A DNA stretch of 11,318 bases from Planctomycetota bacterium (GTDB lineage: Bacteria; Planctomycetota; Planctomycetia; Planctomycetales; Planctomycetaceae). Shown here one piece after another: positions 5,305-11,026 of the stretch; the stretch's first letter is position 1; the number at the start of each line of letters is the position of its first letter. The stretch spans positions 1 to 11,318 of the forward strand of contig JAADHY010000024.1 of the NCBI GenBank assembly GCA_013151585.1, written 5' to 3'. The translations under genes were made by a program, and so were the position numbers. The notes beneath the pieces were generated by a model. That model saw only the letters and a list, made by a program, of their open reading frames with translations. It searched no databases and was not told the origin of the DNA.

Positions 5305-5655
5305 ATGGCCTACTGTCGCTGGAGCAGCATGGATTATCAGTGCGACTTGTACGTGTACCACGGGCCTCGCGGCATCGTCATTCACGTGGCCACTTCCCAC
5401 CCGCAGTTCAAGGGGCCGCTCCCGCCGCCGATTCCGCTGACGAAGGAGACGCTCAATGAGTGGCTGGAGCGGGACGCGAAAATCAGCGAGATGCTTAAAG
5501 AGGCGGATCACGTGCCGATCGGCGGGCCGTGCGACGGCAAGAACTGGTACGACCTGAGCTATCCGGAAGCGATCAGCGTTTTGGAGTCGTTGAAGGAGGC
5601 GGGGTATCAGTTCCCGGAAAGCGTGATTAACGAGATACGCGCGGAGGCGGGTTGA
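5305..5655 (+). CDS. Conserved phage-type hypothetical protein
   Basis: The 116-residue product starts MAYCRWSSMDYQCDLYVYHG and carries PIGGPCDGKNWYDLSYPEA at about 71-89 and LKEAGYQFPESVINEIRAE near the end. Proteins that start CRxSS-x-x-x-x-C-D-x-Y and carry a G-x-x-x-DG-x-x-(F/Y)-Y-D-L motif recur in bacteriophages and prophages, where no function is known to me. GAGGG at 5292-5296 is a suitable ribosome-binding site. The gene follows the initiator by 13 bases and overlaps the next start by one base, so it belongs to one operon with them. Confidence 0.8.
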   Translation: MAYCRWSSMDYQCDLYVYHGPRGIVIHVATSHPQFKGPLPPPIPLTKETLNEWLERDAKISEMLKEADHVPIGGPCDGKNWYDLSYPEAISVLESLKEAGYQFPESVINEIRAEAG

Positions 5656-6032
5656 TGAGCAACAAAGAATCCGTTGACCTATCTGAGGAGAGGCTTTCGG
5701 ACTATGGCTGGTTCGTGCTTGCGACTGCGCTGCGCGACCTGAACCAGCTCATCGAGGAGGCGAAGCAGATTGAGCAGGAGAGCGAGACGGCCAAGAAAAT
5801 CCGACTGTACGGTCAATTGCTCAGCGCGAGAATCGGCGTCAAAGCTGTAGTCGACTCCGAAATGCTGCGGAGACAGGGGACAAACAAGCCTGTGCACGCC
5901 GTCGGCATGTTATTTCCGGACATGCTTGATGTGGCTCCGTGTATCGGGTGCAACCGCCCGGCCATCTGCGTCCCGGATGGGCTGCCGATGTGTTGTGAAT
6001 GCGGCGTGAACCTGGAGACGAAGAAACCGTAA
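5655..6032 (+). CDS. Hypothetical protein with C-terminal zinc-ribbon-like cysteines
   Basis: The 125-residue product has a long, charged helical region (about 11-72; LRDLNQLIEEAKQIEQESETAKK) and then a Cys cluster, PCIGCNRPAICVPDGLPMCCEC (C96, C99, C105, C113, C114, C116), which fits a small zinc ribbon of CxxC...CxxC type. Start ATG 5655 shares its A with the previous stop TGA (TGATG), with GGAGG seven bases upstream, a typical coupled start. The combination suggests an oligomerising or nucleic-acid-associated adaptor, but no family is recognised. Confidence 0.75.
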   Translation: MSNKESVDLSEERLSDYGWFVLATALRDLNQLIEEAKQIEQESETAKKIRLYGQLLSARIGVKAVVDSEMLRRQGTNKPVHAVGMLFPDMLDVAPCIGCNRPAICVPDGLPMCCECGVNLETKKP

Positions 6033-6109
6033 GACGCGAGAAATGGTGAAGGATGAATGGAGGTGAGCCGATGTGTTCTTGAGACCAGGTCGGCAGGGCC
6101 CCAAGGCTG

Positions 6110-6334
6110 ATGAAGGACTGGCGAGGCCGGAAAGTGCGTACAAGAGTGGGTTTTGACAATGGCTTCTTTCGAATTCCGGCCGGGACGGTCTTGGTCATCG
6201 ATGTTGCTGGGCTGGTAAAGCATTTGCGCGGCCTCCCCTGCACAAGCTGCGGCGTCGCCCCTGTCGTGAGCGTGGCGGCTACCCGCGACGAGTTCCTGTC
6301 GATGGTGGAGTTCTTGCCGGAAGGATCGGAATGA
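6110..6334 (+). CDS. Small hypothetical protein; start uncertain, upstream in-frame UGA
   Basis: The 74-residue product (MKDWRGRKVRTRVGFDNGFF...) has a GRKVRTRV...FRIPAGTVLVI segment like small beta-barrel proteins with a G-R-x-V-R ... P-A-G-T motif, and a CxxC (PCTSCG, C44 and C47). ATG 6110 has only AAGG at three bases. A much better ribosome-binding site, GGAGGTGA, precedes an in-frame ATG at 6071, but that frame reads Met-Cys-Ser then UGA at 6080. Either the gene starts at 6110, or 6071 is the ancestral start interrupted by a nonsense change, or Met-Cys-Ser is a leader peptide. Its end overlaps the next start (ATGA). Confidence 0.6.
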   Translation: MKDWRGRKVRTRVGFDNGFFRIPAGTVLVIDVAGLVKHLRGLPCTSCGVAPVVSVAATRDEFLSMVEFLPEGSE

Positions 6335-6645
6335 TGGCCGGAACGAAGGCGAAAAAAGAGTGTCCACCGGACCCACTGTCGAAGAAACTGGAGCGGACGT
6401 TGTTACTGTTGCGGCTGCTCGGTTGGTTTCAGCGACGGACGTCCGAACGCGACGGGGGACTCTTGTTCGCGGTGCGGCAGGGCGCTGGCCACACCTGGGT
6501 CGTTGTCTGCGACCGCCGGGGACTCTGGCGAGCGATCCGGCAGCTCGTGCAGTGGGCTCGCGACCCGTCGCTGCCGCTGACTGCGCTGAACGCGGCCGGC
6601 TTGGCGATACGGCTGGCATTGCGAGGCTTGCGAAGGGGAGGGTAG
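6331..6645 (+). CDS. Hypothetical basic protein
   Basis: The 104-residue product is highly basic, with several Leu-rich helical segments: LSKKLERTLLLLRLLGWFQRR (about 16-36), LWRAIRQLVQWARD and LAIRLALRGLRRGG. A central beta-type section, GLLFAVRQGAGHTWVVVCDR, separates them. No family is recognised. It may bind nucleic acid or a membrane surface, but this is inferred only from composition. The start ATG 6331 overlaps the previous stop, with GGAAGG six bases before it; ATG 6334 is equally possible. It ends 77 bases before tcmP. Confidence 0.65.
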   Translation: MMAGTKAKKECPPDPLSKKLERTLLLLRLLGWFQRRTSERDGGLLFAVRQGAGHTWVVVCDRRGLWRAIRQLVQWARDPSLPLTALNAAGLAIRLALRGLRRGG

Positions 6646-6697
6646 TTCTTGGCGGCCTTCCGGCGTTCGCGTCCTGCGAGTTGCTGTTCGCGACGAC

Positions 6698-6708
6698 ATT
6701 GTGACAAT
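6698..6708. promoter_or_regulatory. Palindrome ATTGTGACAAT upstream of tcmP
   Basis: ATTGT and ACAAT are perfect inverted halves around a single G, placed 14 bases before the tcmP start and touching its AGGGAG ribosome-binding site. It could be a small operator or an RNA hairpin that modulates access to the start. No convincing -35/-10 pair surrounds it. Confidence 0.3.
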
Positions 6709-6722
6709 AGGGAGCCCGGATC

Positions 6723-7544
6723 GTGGACGAGCTGGTTTTCGACGTCGTTGGGTATTGGACCGAACTCAAGATCGAGATTCTCCAAAAATACGCCGCTGCG
6801 TACTCGACAATACTTACGAAGAACAAGTTTTGGCACGCCTACATTGACGCTTTCTGCGGACGAGGCGTTCACATTTCTCGGACTACGTACGAGTTCATTG
6901 AGGGGAGCCCGTTGAGCGCACTGGCTGTGGAGCCTCCTTTCGATCATTTCTTTTTCATTGACATCGAGGGGAAGGTCGTCGAACAGCTTCGACAAATCGT
7001 TGGTGGACGAGACGATGTGTCGGTTTTCCACGAAGATGCGAATGGCGTGCTTGTCGATTCGATTTTTCCCCAAATTCGCTTTGATCTGAGGCGGCGGGCT
7101 TTGTGTTTTTTGGACCCGCGCGGGATGCACTGGAACTGGGAAGTGCTAGAAGCGGCGGGCCAAGCAGGAACGATCGACTTGTTCGTCAATTTTCCCGTGA
7201 TGGCGATGAACAGGCGAGCGTTGTGGCGCGACCCAGATCGCGTGTCCGAAAACAGCATCCAGAGGATGAATCGTTTTTGGGGCGATGACTCCTGGCGCAA
7301 GATCGTCTATCGTAAGAGGCGAACCCTTTTTGGGGACGAAGACGTCAAAGAGCCCAACGAAGTTGTTGTGGAAGCGTTCCGAGACAGGCTGCGGAAGGTT
7401 GCGGGTTTTCGATATGTTTCCGAGGCGCTGCCGATGCGGAATGATCAGGGCGGCGTGATTTACTACCTCATTCTCGCTGCACCAGTCGAAGTGGCAACGA
7501 CGATCATGAACGACATTTTCCGGAAGTACCGCGAAAGGTCGTAA
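6723..7544 (+). CDS. tcmP: Three-Cys-motif partner protein TcmP
   Basis: The 273-residue product matches the TcmP family, regularly encoded beside DUF5131/Gp37-Gp68 proteins, as here. Visible marks are YIDAFCGRGVH (40-50, in the place of the D-A-F-x-G-x-G motif), FFFIDIEGKVVEQLR (76-90) with an acidic residue after a beta strand, LCFLDPRGMHWNW (127-139), and DLFVNFPVMAMNR (152-164). These correspond to the nucleotide-binding and DPxG motifs of class I methyltransferase-like folds. Substrate and activity are not known. GTG 6723 is set by AGGGAG at 6709-6714. It is three bases upstream of its partner. Its FCGRG replaces the more usual FAGPG, adding a Cys. Confidence 0.85.
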   Translation: MDELVFDVVGYWTELKIEILQKYAAAYSTILTKNKFWHAYIDAFCGRGVHISRTTYEFIEGSPLSALAVEPPFDHFFFIDIEGKVVEQLRQIVGGRDDVSVFHEDANGVLVDSIFPQIRFDLRRRALCFLDPRGMHWNWEVLEAAGQAGTIDLFVNFPVMAMNRRALWRDPDRVSENSIQRMNRFWGDDSWRKIVYRKRRTLFGDEDVKEPNEVVVEAFRDRLRKVAGFRYVSEALPMRNDQGGVIYYLILAAPVEVATTIMNDIFRKYRERS

Positions 7545-7547
7545 GTC

Positions 7548-8273
7548 ATGGCTATTGGCTCAGCGATCGAGTGGACTGAATCGACATGGAATCCAGTGAC
7601 CGGTTGCACCAAGGTCAGCCCGGGCTGTGCGCATTGTTACGCGGAGCGGTTTGCCAAGCGGCTGCAGGCGATGGGTCAACGGAACTACGCGCGAGGGTTC
7701 GAACTGACTGTGCATGAGCATGTCGTCGAGCTGCCGCTGCGTTGGCGGCGACCGCAACGGATTTTCGTGAACTCCATGAGCGATTTATTTCACGAGGAAG
7801 TACCGCTGTCGTTCATCGAGCGGGTCTTCGACGTCATGCGACGAGCGAGCTGGCACGTGTTTCAGGTACTGACGAAGCGGGCGGCTCGCATGCGGGAACT
7901 GTCCGAGCGGCTTGATTGGCCGGCCAATGTGTGGGCCGGTGTGAGCGTAGAGACAGAGCGCTACTTGTTTCGTCTGGACGAGCTGCGGGCGGTGCCGGCG
8001 GCCGTGCGATTCGTGTCGTTCGAGCCGCTGTTGGGGCCAGTTGATCGCCCCGACTTGAACGGGATCGATTGGGTCATCGTCGGGGGAGAGTCGGGCCCCG
8101 GAGCCAGGCCGATTCGGGAAGAGTGGGTTTTGAGCTTGCGCGACCAATGCTTAGCGGAGGGCATACCGTTCTTCTTCAAGCAATGGGGAGGCCGCAACAA
8201 GCGACGCAGCGGGCGGTTGCTGGAGGGGCGGACGTGGGATGAGATTCCGCTGTTTCCGGTCGGTGCTTCATGA
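7548..8273 (+). CDS. DUF5131 / phage Gp37-Gp68 three-Cys-motif protein
   Basis: The 241-residue product has the hallmark start IEWTESTWNPVTGCTKVSPG followed by CAHCYAE, giving C20, C27 and C30 (C-x6-C-x2-C). It then has NSMSDLFHEEVP, VLTKRAARM, NVWAGVSVET, RFVSFEPLLGP, WVIVGGESGPGARP and PFFFKQWGG, all characteristic of the family first seen in mycobacteriophages. The three-Cys cluster recalls radical-SAM proteins but with different spacing, so an iron-sulfur cluster is plausible but not shown. Length is normal. It follows tcmP by three bases and its stop overlaps a possible downstream ATGA. The role in phages and mobile elements is unknown; co-occurrence with TcmP suggests a two-protein nucleic-acid or metabolite modification. 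Confidence 0.92.
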   Translation: MAIGSAIEWTESTWNPVTGCTKVSPGCAHCYAERFAKRLQAMGQRNYARGFELTVHEHVVELPLRWRRPQRIFVNSMSDLFHEEVPLSFIERVFDVMRRASWHVFQVLTKRAARMRELSERLDWPANVWAGVSVETERYLFRLDELRAVPAAVRFVSFEPLLGPVDRPDLNGIDWVIVGGESGPGARPIREEWVLSLRDQCLAEGIPFFFKQWGGRNKRRSGRLLEGRTWDEIPLFPVGAS

Positions 8274-8326
8274 AAGCGGCTGATCCGGACGGCGGCGGCT
8301 GCGTTAACATTTCCGGAGGTGCGGGG

Positions 8327-8569
8327 ATGGAAACGTTGCGAATGCTGCTGAAGCTGGTTGATTTCGTGGCTTCTGCGTTGGGGGCTATTGTGCTGGTTCT
8401 TTTCTTCTGGGCCGGCTTTTACTGGGCGACGCATCCGATCCCGACGACGGAGGAGTATTACCAGCAGGGTTTATGGGGCCCGGGAGGCGTGGGTGAAGGC
8501 GGTGCGGGAACGGGAGGCTCGGCAGCGGACGGACCGGATCGGTCACGTCGGCGAAACAGGAGCTGGTGA
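8327..8569 (+). CDS. Small single-pass membrane protein, possible frameshift near the C-terminus
   Basis: The 80-residue product has a short basic N-terminus and one long hydrophobic segment (about 9-34, LKLVDFVASALGAIVLVLFFWAGFYWA), then a polar tail. GGAGGT at 8315-8320 sets ATG 8327; the in-frame ATG at 8270 that overlaps the previous stop lacks such a site. After about residue 50 this frame becomes Gly/Ser-rich (GPGGVGEGGAGTGG). The +1 frame gives a more protein-like helical tail, REAWVKAVREREARQRTDRI, ending at 8579. A one-base indel or shift near GGGGCCCGGGAGG (about 8476-8488) would join the two. Function is unknown. Confidence 0.6.
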   Translation: METLRMLLKLVDFVASALGAIVLVLFFWAGFYWATHPIPTTEEYYQQGLWGPGGVGEGGAGTGGSAADGPDRSRRRNRSW

Positions 8570-8636
8570 TGGCGAGTAGCGATTCAGCAGGAATCGCCTG
8601 AGTCGGTCAGCCGGAAGTGCGGTTGAGTCACGACAG

Positions 8637-8676
8637 GCGGAGTGGGGCCGCAGGCGCTCCACGCCGCTGTTGTTTT
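8637..8676 (+). terminator. Rho-independent terminator, first of a related pair
   Basis: GCGGAGTGGGG (8637-8647) pairs with CTCCACGCCGC (8657-8667) with one mismatch and one G-T pair, and TGTTGTTTT follows. It closes the tcmP-DUF5131-membrane-protein operon. It is about 80 percent identical over some 36 bases to the terminator at 9196-9238. Confidence 0.7.
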
Positions 8677-8788
8677 GCGCGCTGGACGCACTTTTTCCCA
8701 TTCGTTTGCATAGCGATCCAATCTGACGGTACGATTGTTGACAAACGCTTGGGAATTTAGGCTCGGTCGGCAGTGGGGGAGGACCGCC

Positions 8789-9049
8789 ATGAGCTTGCTT
8801 ACTTGTTGCGCTTGCGGCGCTAACGTTGGCACCGCCGGGATGACACCGGGAGCCTTCGTCTTCGGAGAAGCTCACTACTTGTGCGCGGCGTGCTGGGATA
8901 AGGTCGAACGTCGAGGTCGCAGCCCGAGGCAGACCATTGAAGCTGTGGTCCGGTTTCGCTGCGATCCGGCCGTGGGCGGAGAGGCCGATCCGCTGGACGA
9001 GAACGATTACGAAGACCTCAAGAGACTTGGACTCTGGGAGCCGACATGA
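8789..9049 (+). CDS. Zinc-ribbon-like hypothetical protein
   Basis: The 86-residue product has Cys pairs at both ends of its first third: MSLLTCCACGANVG (C6, C7, C9) and HYLCAACWDK (C32, C35), which fits a zinc ribbon of about 30 residues. It is followed by a basic helix (DKVERRGRSPRQTIEAVVRF) and an acidic tail. A GGGGGAGGA tract sets ATG 8789. It lies alone between two related terminators (8637-8676 and 9196-9238), so it looks like an independent transcription unit. No function can be assigned; small zinc ribbons of this sort are frequent in phages. Confidence 0.75.
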   Translation: MSLLTCCACGANVGTAGMTPGAFVFGEAHYLCAACWDKVERRGRSPRQTIEAVVRFRCDPAVGGEADPLDENDYEDLKRLGLWEPT

Positions 9050-9195
9050 TTGCGCGACACCGTTTGATTGCACTCCCGCTGGTAGCGCTCGCCGTCTCCG
9101 CGCAATCCGGCATGACTGGCAGCGAGCGAAGAAACACCGTCCTCGCTCGACGTGGTAATCGCCCTCCTCTCGTTGACGCGAGCGTCGACGGGTGC

Positions 9196-9238
9196 GCGGT
9201 GTGGGGTCGCCTGCAGCCCCACGCCGCTGTTTCTTTTT
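9196..9238 (+). terminator. Rho-independent terminator, second of a related pair
   Basis: GCGGTGTGGGG (9196-9206) pairs with CCCCACGCCGC (9217-9227) over eleven pairs with a single T-G, loop TCGCCTGCAG, followed by TGTTTCTTTTT. It ends the zinc-ribbon unit. A smaller hairpin, CGTTGACGC-GA-GCGTCGACG, lies just upstream, near 9171-9190. Confidence 0.8.
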
Positions 9239-9261
9239 GAAATCTATCAAGGAGAATTGAG

Positions 9262-9777
9262 ATGTGCAGCTCGGAGAAAAAACGTCCGGAGGCGGAGCTA
9301 AAACAGGCCGCTCGGTACGTCACGTATGAGATCAGCCAATTCAAATGGGTTGCATCATGGTTCGTACGGGACGAATACTCCGAGTGGTGCGTCCCTGCGG
9401 AAATGGAGCAGGTCGGCACTGGACACCATCGCTACGCACAGAATTGCATGCTCGAATGTTTGCTTTTGCACACCCGTCTGTTGTATGAATTCTTGACACG
9501 CGAAACCAGTTGGCATGACGATGACATATTAGCCGTCGATTTCGTCGAAGACCCCAACGAATGGACGCGGCCGTGCTTCCGGTATCTGAATGACGATCGA
9601 ATTCAGCGCATCAATAAGGCTCTGGCACATTTGTCTTACAGCAGGCGTGAGTATATTGGAGATCGTAAATTGTGGGACGTTAGGGCGATTGTCACAGACA
9701 TCGAGGCAGCTTGGGAACACTTCATGAGCCACTTGGACTCAGATCGACGCAAATGGTTTGAGCAACCTTTGGCATAA
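9262..9777 (+). CDS. Hypothetical helical protein with HEPN-like R-x6-H motif
   Basis: The 171-residue product is mostly helical. Two segments stand out: NCMLECLLLHTRLLYEFLTRETSWHDDDILAVDF (about 61-94) and RINKALAHLSYSR (116-128). The second fits the R-x4-6-H signature of HEPN nucleases (Arg116, His123) and follows a conserved-looking helix, as in HEPN domains. HEPN proteins often act as RNA-cleaving toxins or immunity factors. The assignment is by motif and helix pattern only. AAGGAG at 9249-9254 sets ATG 9262. The gene begins right after a terminator and stands alone, like a self-contained cargo gene. Its base composition is less GC-rich than its neighbours, which hints at separate acquisition. 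Confidence 0.75.
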   Translation: MCSSEKKRPEAELKQAARYVTYEISQFKWVASWFVRDEYSEWCVPAEMEQVGTGHHRYAQNCMLECLLLHTRLLYEFLTRETSWHDDDILAVDFVEDPNEWTRPCFRYLNDDRIQRINKALAHLSYSRREYIGDRKLWDVRAIVTDIEAAWEHFMSHLDSDRRKWFEQPLA

Positions 9778-9944
9778 GCACCTGCCCGGTAAATTTGCGC
9801 TGGTCAGCGGATTCATCTCCGCGCCAAAAGCGGCTCAGGGAGTGGGTATTCGCGGAAACGAGAACTGCCGATACATAGGTCGGCGGTCGTAGGGTCGGCC
9901 GCCCGCAGCCGAAAGCCTCCGATCCGGTTGAAAGGGAGCAACAA

Positions 9945-10148
9945 ATGGACGAGCAACAATGTGGTACGTGCCGCTTTTGGAAGCCAGAAAGATCAACTGA
10001 CTATTATGCGGCCTGCCGCCGTCTGCCTCCGGTTGTTCCTGGCGACAAATCGTGGAAATGGCCATGCACCGGAAGAGACGATTGGTGCGGCGAATGGACC
10101 GGCTACGATGATTCGGAGCAGACTGAGAGGCCGTTCACAGAGACTTGA
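9945..10148 (+). CDS. Small Cys-rich phage-type protein (CxxC ... DDWCGEW)
   Basis: The 67-residue product reads like a compact metal-binding protein: CGTCRFWKP (C6, C9), AACRRLPP (C24), WPCTGRDDWCGEW (C41, C48). Small proteins with CxxC-x-(F/Y)-(W/F), a C-R-R-x-P-P segment and a terminal D-(D/W)-W-C-G-x-(W/F) are common in phages and prophages; their role is unknown to me. AAAGGGAG lies upstream of ATG 9945. The preceding 167 bases (9778-9944) hold no gene I can support. Confidence 0.75.
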   Translation: MDEQQCGTCRFWKPERSTDYYAACRRLPPVVPGDKSWKWPCTGRDDWCGEWTGYDDSEQTERPFTET

Positions 10149-10211
10149 ACATTACCAGCCCAGCCCGGGGAGCCAGCACGCCAGCGCGCTGGAGCAACTG
10201 TGAGACGCCGC

Positions 10212-10256
10212 TTTTTTCTCGCTGGCGGGGGGAGGTAGCGCCGCCACGAGAGAAAA
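10212..10256. repeat. Imperfect long inverted repeat overlapping the first duplicate
   Basis: The left arm T10212-G10227 and the right arm C10241-A10256 pair over about 15 positions with one mismatch and one bulge. The central stem is TGGCGG/CCGCCA and the outer part is T-rich against A-rich. The loop is about 13 bases. It would form a stable hairpin in RNA from either strand. Confidence 0.45.
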
Positions 10257-10290
10257 GGTCAGCGCGGGGGCGGGAGGTGAGAACATCCGA
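10224..10290 (+). repeat. Direct duplicate A of a structured repeat
   Basis: This segment reads GGCGGGGGGAGG, a hairpin, then AGAGAAAAGGTCAGCGCGGG and GGGCGGGAGGTGAGAACATC. Duplicate B at 10459-10515 has the same order with small gaps: GGCGGGGGAGC, a hairpin, AGAAAAGATCGGCAGGGGGC, AACATCCGA. The hairpin arms differ (GGCGG/CCGCC here, GGAG/CTCC in B), so pairing is kept while sequence changes, as in a structured RNA. Confidence 0.5.
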
Positions 10291-10458
10291 CAGTCGCGAC
10301 GGGACGGCCGACGCGGCTGTGCTCCGGCGACGAGACGCAGCGGAACAGCGAGTCGCTACGCAATAGTGGTAGAACGACGGTCGAGCAAGGTCTTCGCGGC
10401 CTCTGATGGCCCAGGCGCGGCGCGAGAACGAGCCGGACGATTGTCTGCTATTTTGATC

Positions 10459-10515
10459 GGCGGGGGAGCTTGGTCTCCACAAGAAAAGATCGGCAGGGGG
10501 CGGGGTAACATCCGA
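10459..10515 (+). repeat. Direct duplicate B of a structured repeat
   Basis: Second copy of the element at 10224-10290. It shares GGCGGGGGAG, CCAC-A-AG, AAAAG-TC-GC, GGGGGCGGG and AACATCCGA in the same order but is ten bases shorter. Its hairpin is GGAG-CTTGGT-CTCC. It lies just upstream of the UGA-interrupted frame. Confidence 0.5.
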
Positions 10516-10554
10516 GCATCGAGATGCAGAGGCGAGAGGAGAAAGAAGCGGAGA

Positions 10555-10794
10555 ATGATCATACAGGAGCGCCAAAAGAAAAGGGCCGTCGACCGACTCC
10601 GGTGCAAGCTGGCGCGGTGGTGAATCGACCTCAGTGACCTTTCGGATGAGGAGATCGAACATGCCGTCCTCCTGTGTGCGAGAGCTGCCGCGAACGCCGG
10701 AATCACTTGTTCGGAAGCCGCTGATGTTCTCGTGAACTTGGCTCACATGACGCGTAAAGCGATAACGCGCGATGATTCGGCTCCAACGTTCTGA
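10555..10794 (+). pseudogene. Small gene interrupted by an in-frame UGA
   Basis: The frame from ATG 10555 gives MIIQERQKKRAVDRLRCKLARW, then TGA at 10621-10623. It then continues in the same frame as IDLSDLSDEEIEHAVLLCARAAANAGITCSEAADVLVNLAHMTRKAITRDDSAPTF to TGA 10794. The second part looks like a real helical protein, but has no ATG or GTG start before its ninth codon from the end-proximal Met, and no ribosome-binding site there. The simplest view is a nonsense mutation in a gene of about 79 codons; recoding of UGA is possible but unsupported. No family is recognised. Confidence 0.45.
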
Positions 10795-10990
10795 TCCAGG
10801 CACGACTCTGCGCAAGCACTGCCCCTGGTGGCCCAGACGTGGTGTGAGAGCCAACCGGCGGGCAGACGCGGCACGGGGAGCACGCAGAGGGGCTATTCTG
10901 GGTCCTTCTATCGGCGGGCCGGTTTCGGGGTTGCACACAGAGCAGCCGAAAAACGCGAAAAAGTTTCGCGCGCAGTGCGGCTGGTCGGTA

Positions 10991-11026
10991 TTGACCGAAG
11001 TGTTAGGGCAGAGCTAACCTGCGCGC
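10991..11026 (+). promoter_or_regulatory. Candidate promoter for a leaderless ParB-like mRNA
   Basis: TTGACC (10991-10996) is followed after 18 bases by TAACCT (11015-11020), a weak -10 match, and the start codon begins seven bases later, where transcription would be expected to start. No ribosome-binding site precedes ATG 11027. GTTAG/CTAAC (inverted, 7-base gap, within 11002-11018) overlaps the spacer, and CGCGAAA-AAG-TTTCGCG (10954-10970) lies just upstream; either could be an operator. Confidence 0.4.

Larger units (their letters stand above)
10149..11026. other. Gene-poor stretch with repeats and gene remnants
   Basis: Long open frames on both strands are present but have low-information, Arg/Ser/Ala-rich translations with no motif and appear to be composition artefacts. 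The region holds a 12-bp palindrome, CCAGCGCGCTGG (10181-10192), an imperfect 16-bp inverted repeat (10212-10256), a diverged direct duplication, a UGA-interrupted reading frame (10555-10794), CGCGAAA-AAG-TTTCGCG (10954-10970), and the promoter of the last gene. Confidence 0.5.

Noticed and set aside
8569..8601. Ten-codon frame MASSDSAGIA with AGGAG upstream
   Set aside because: Too short to support; the region is better explained by the end of the membrane-protein gene in either frame.
9046..9240. A 64-codon frame overlapping the zinc-ribbon stop, with a hydrophobic start
   Set aside because: It reads through the terminator hairpin to its T tract, so its 3' half is very unlikely to be coding.
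10360..10400. tRNA D-arm-like AGTGGTAGAAC
   Set aside because: No acceptor, anticodon or T arm could be paired around it.
10135..10938. A 267-codon minus-strand open frame
   Set aside because: Ser/Arg/Ala-rich translation with no motif, running across repeats, hairpins and the opposite-strand UGA-split frame; high GC content explains its length.
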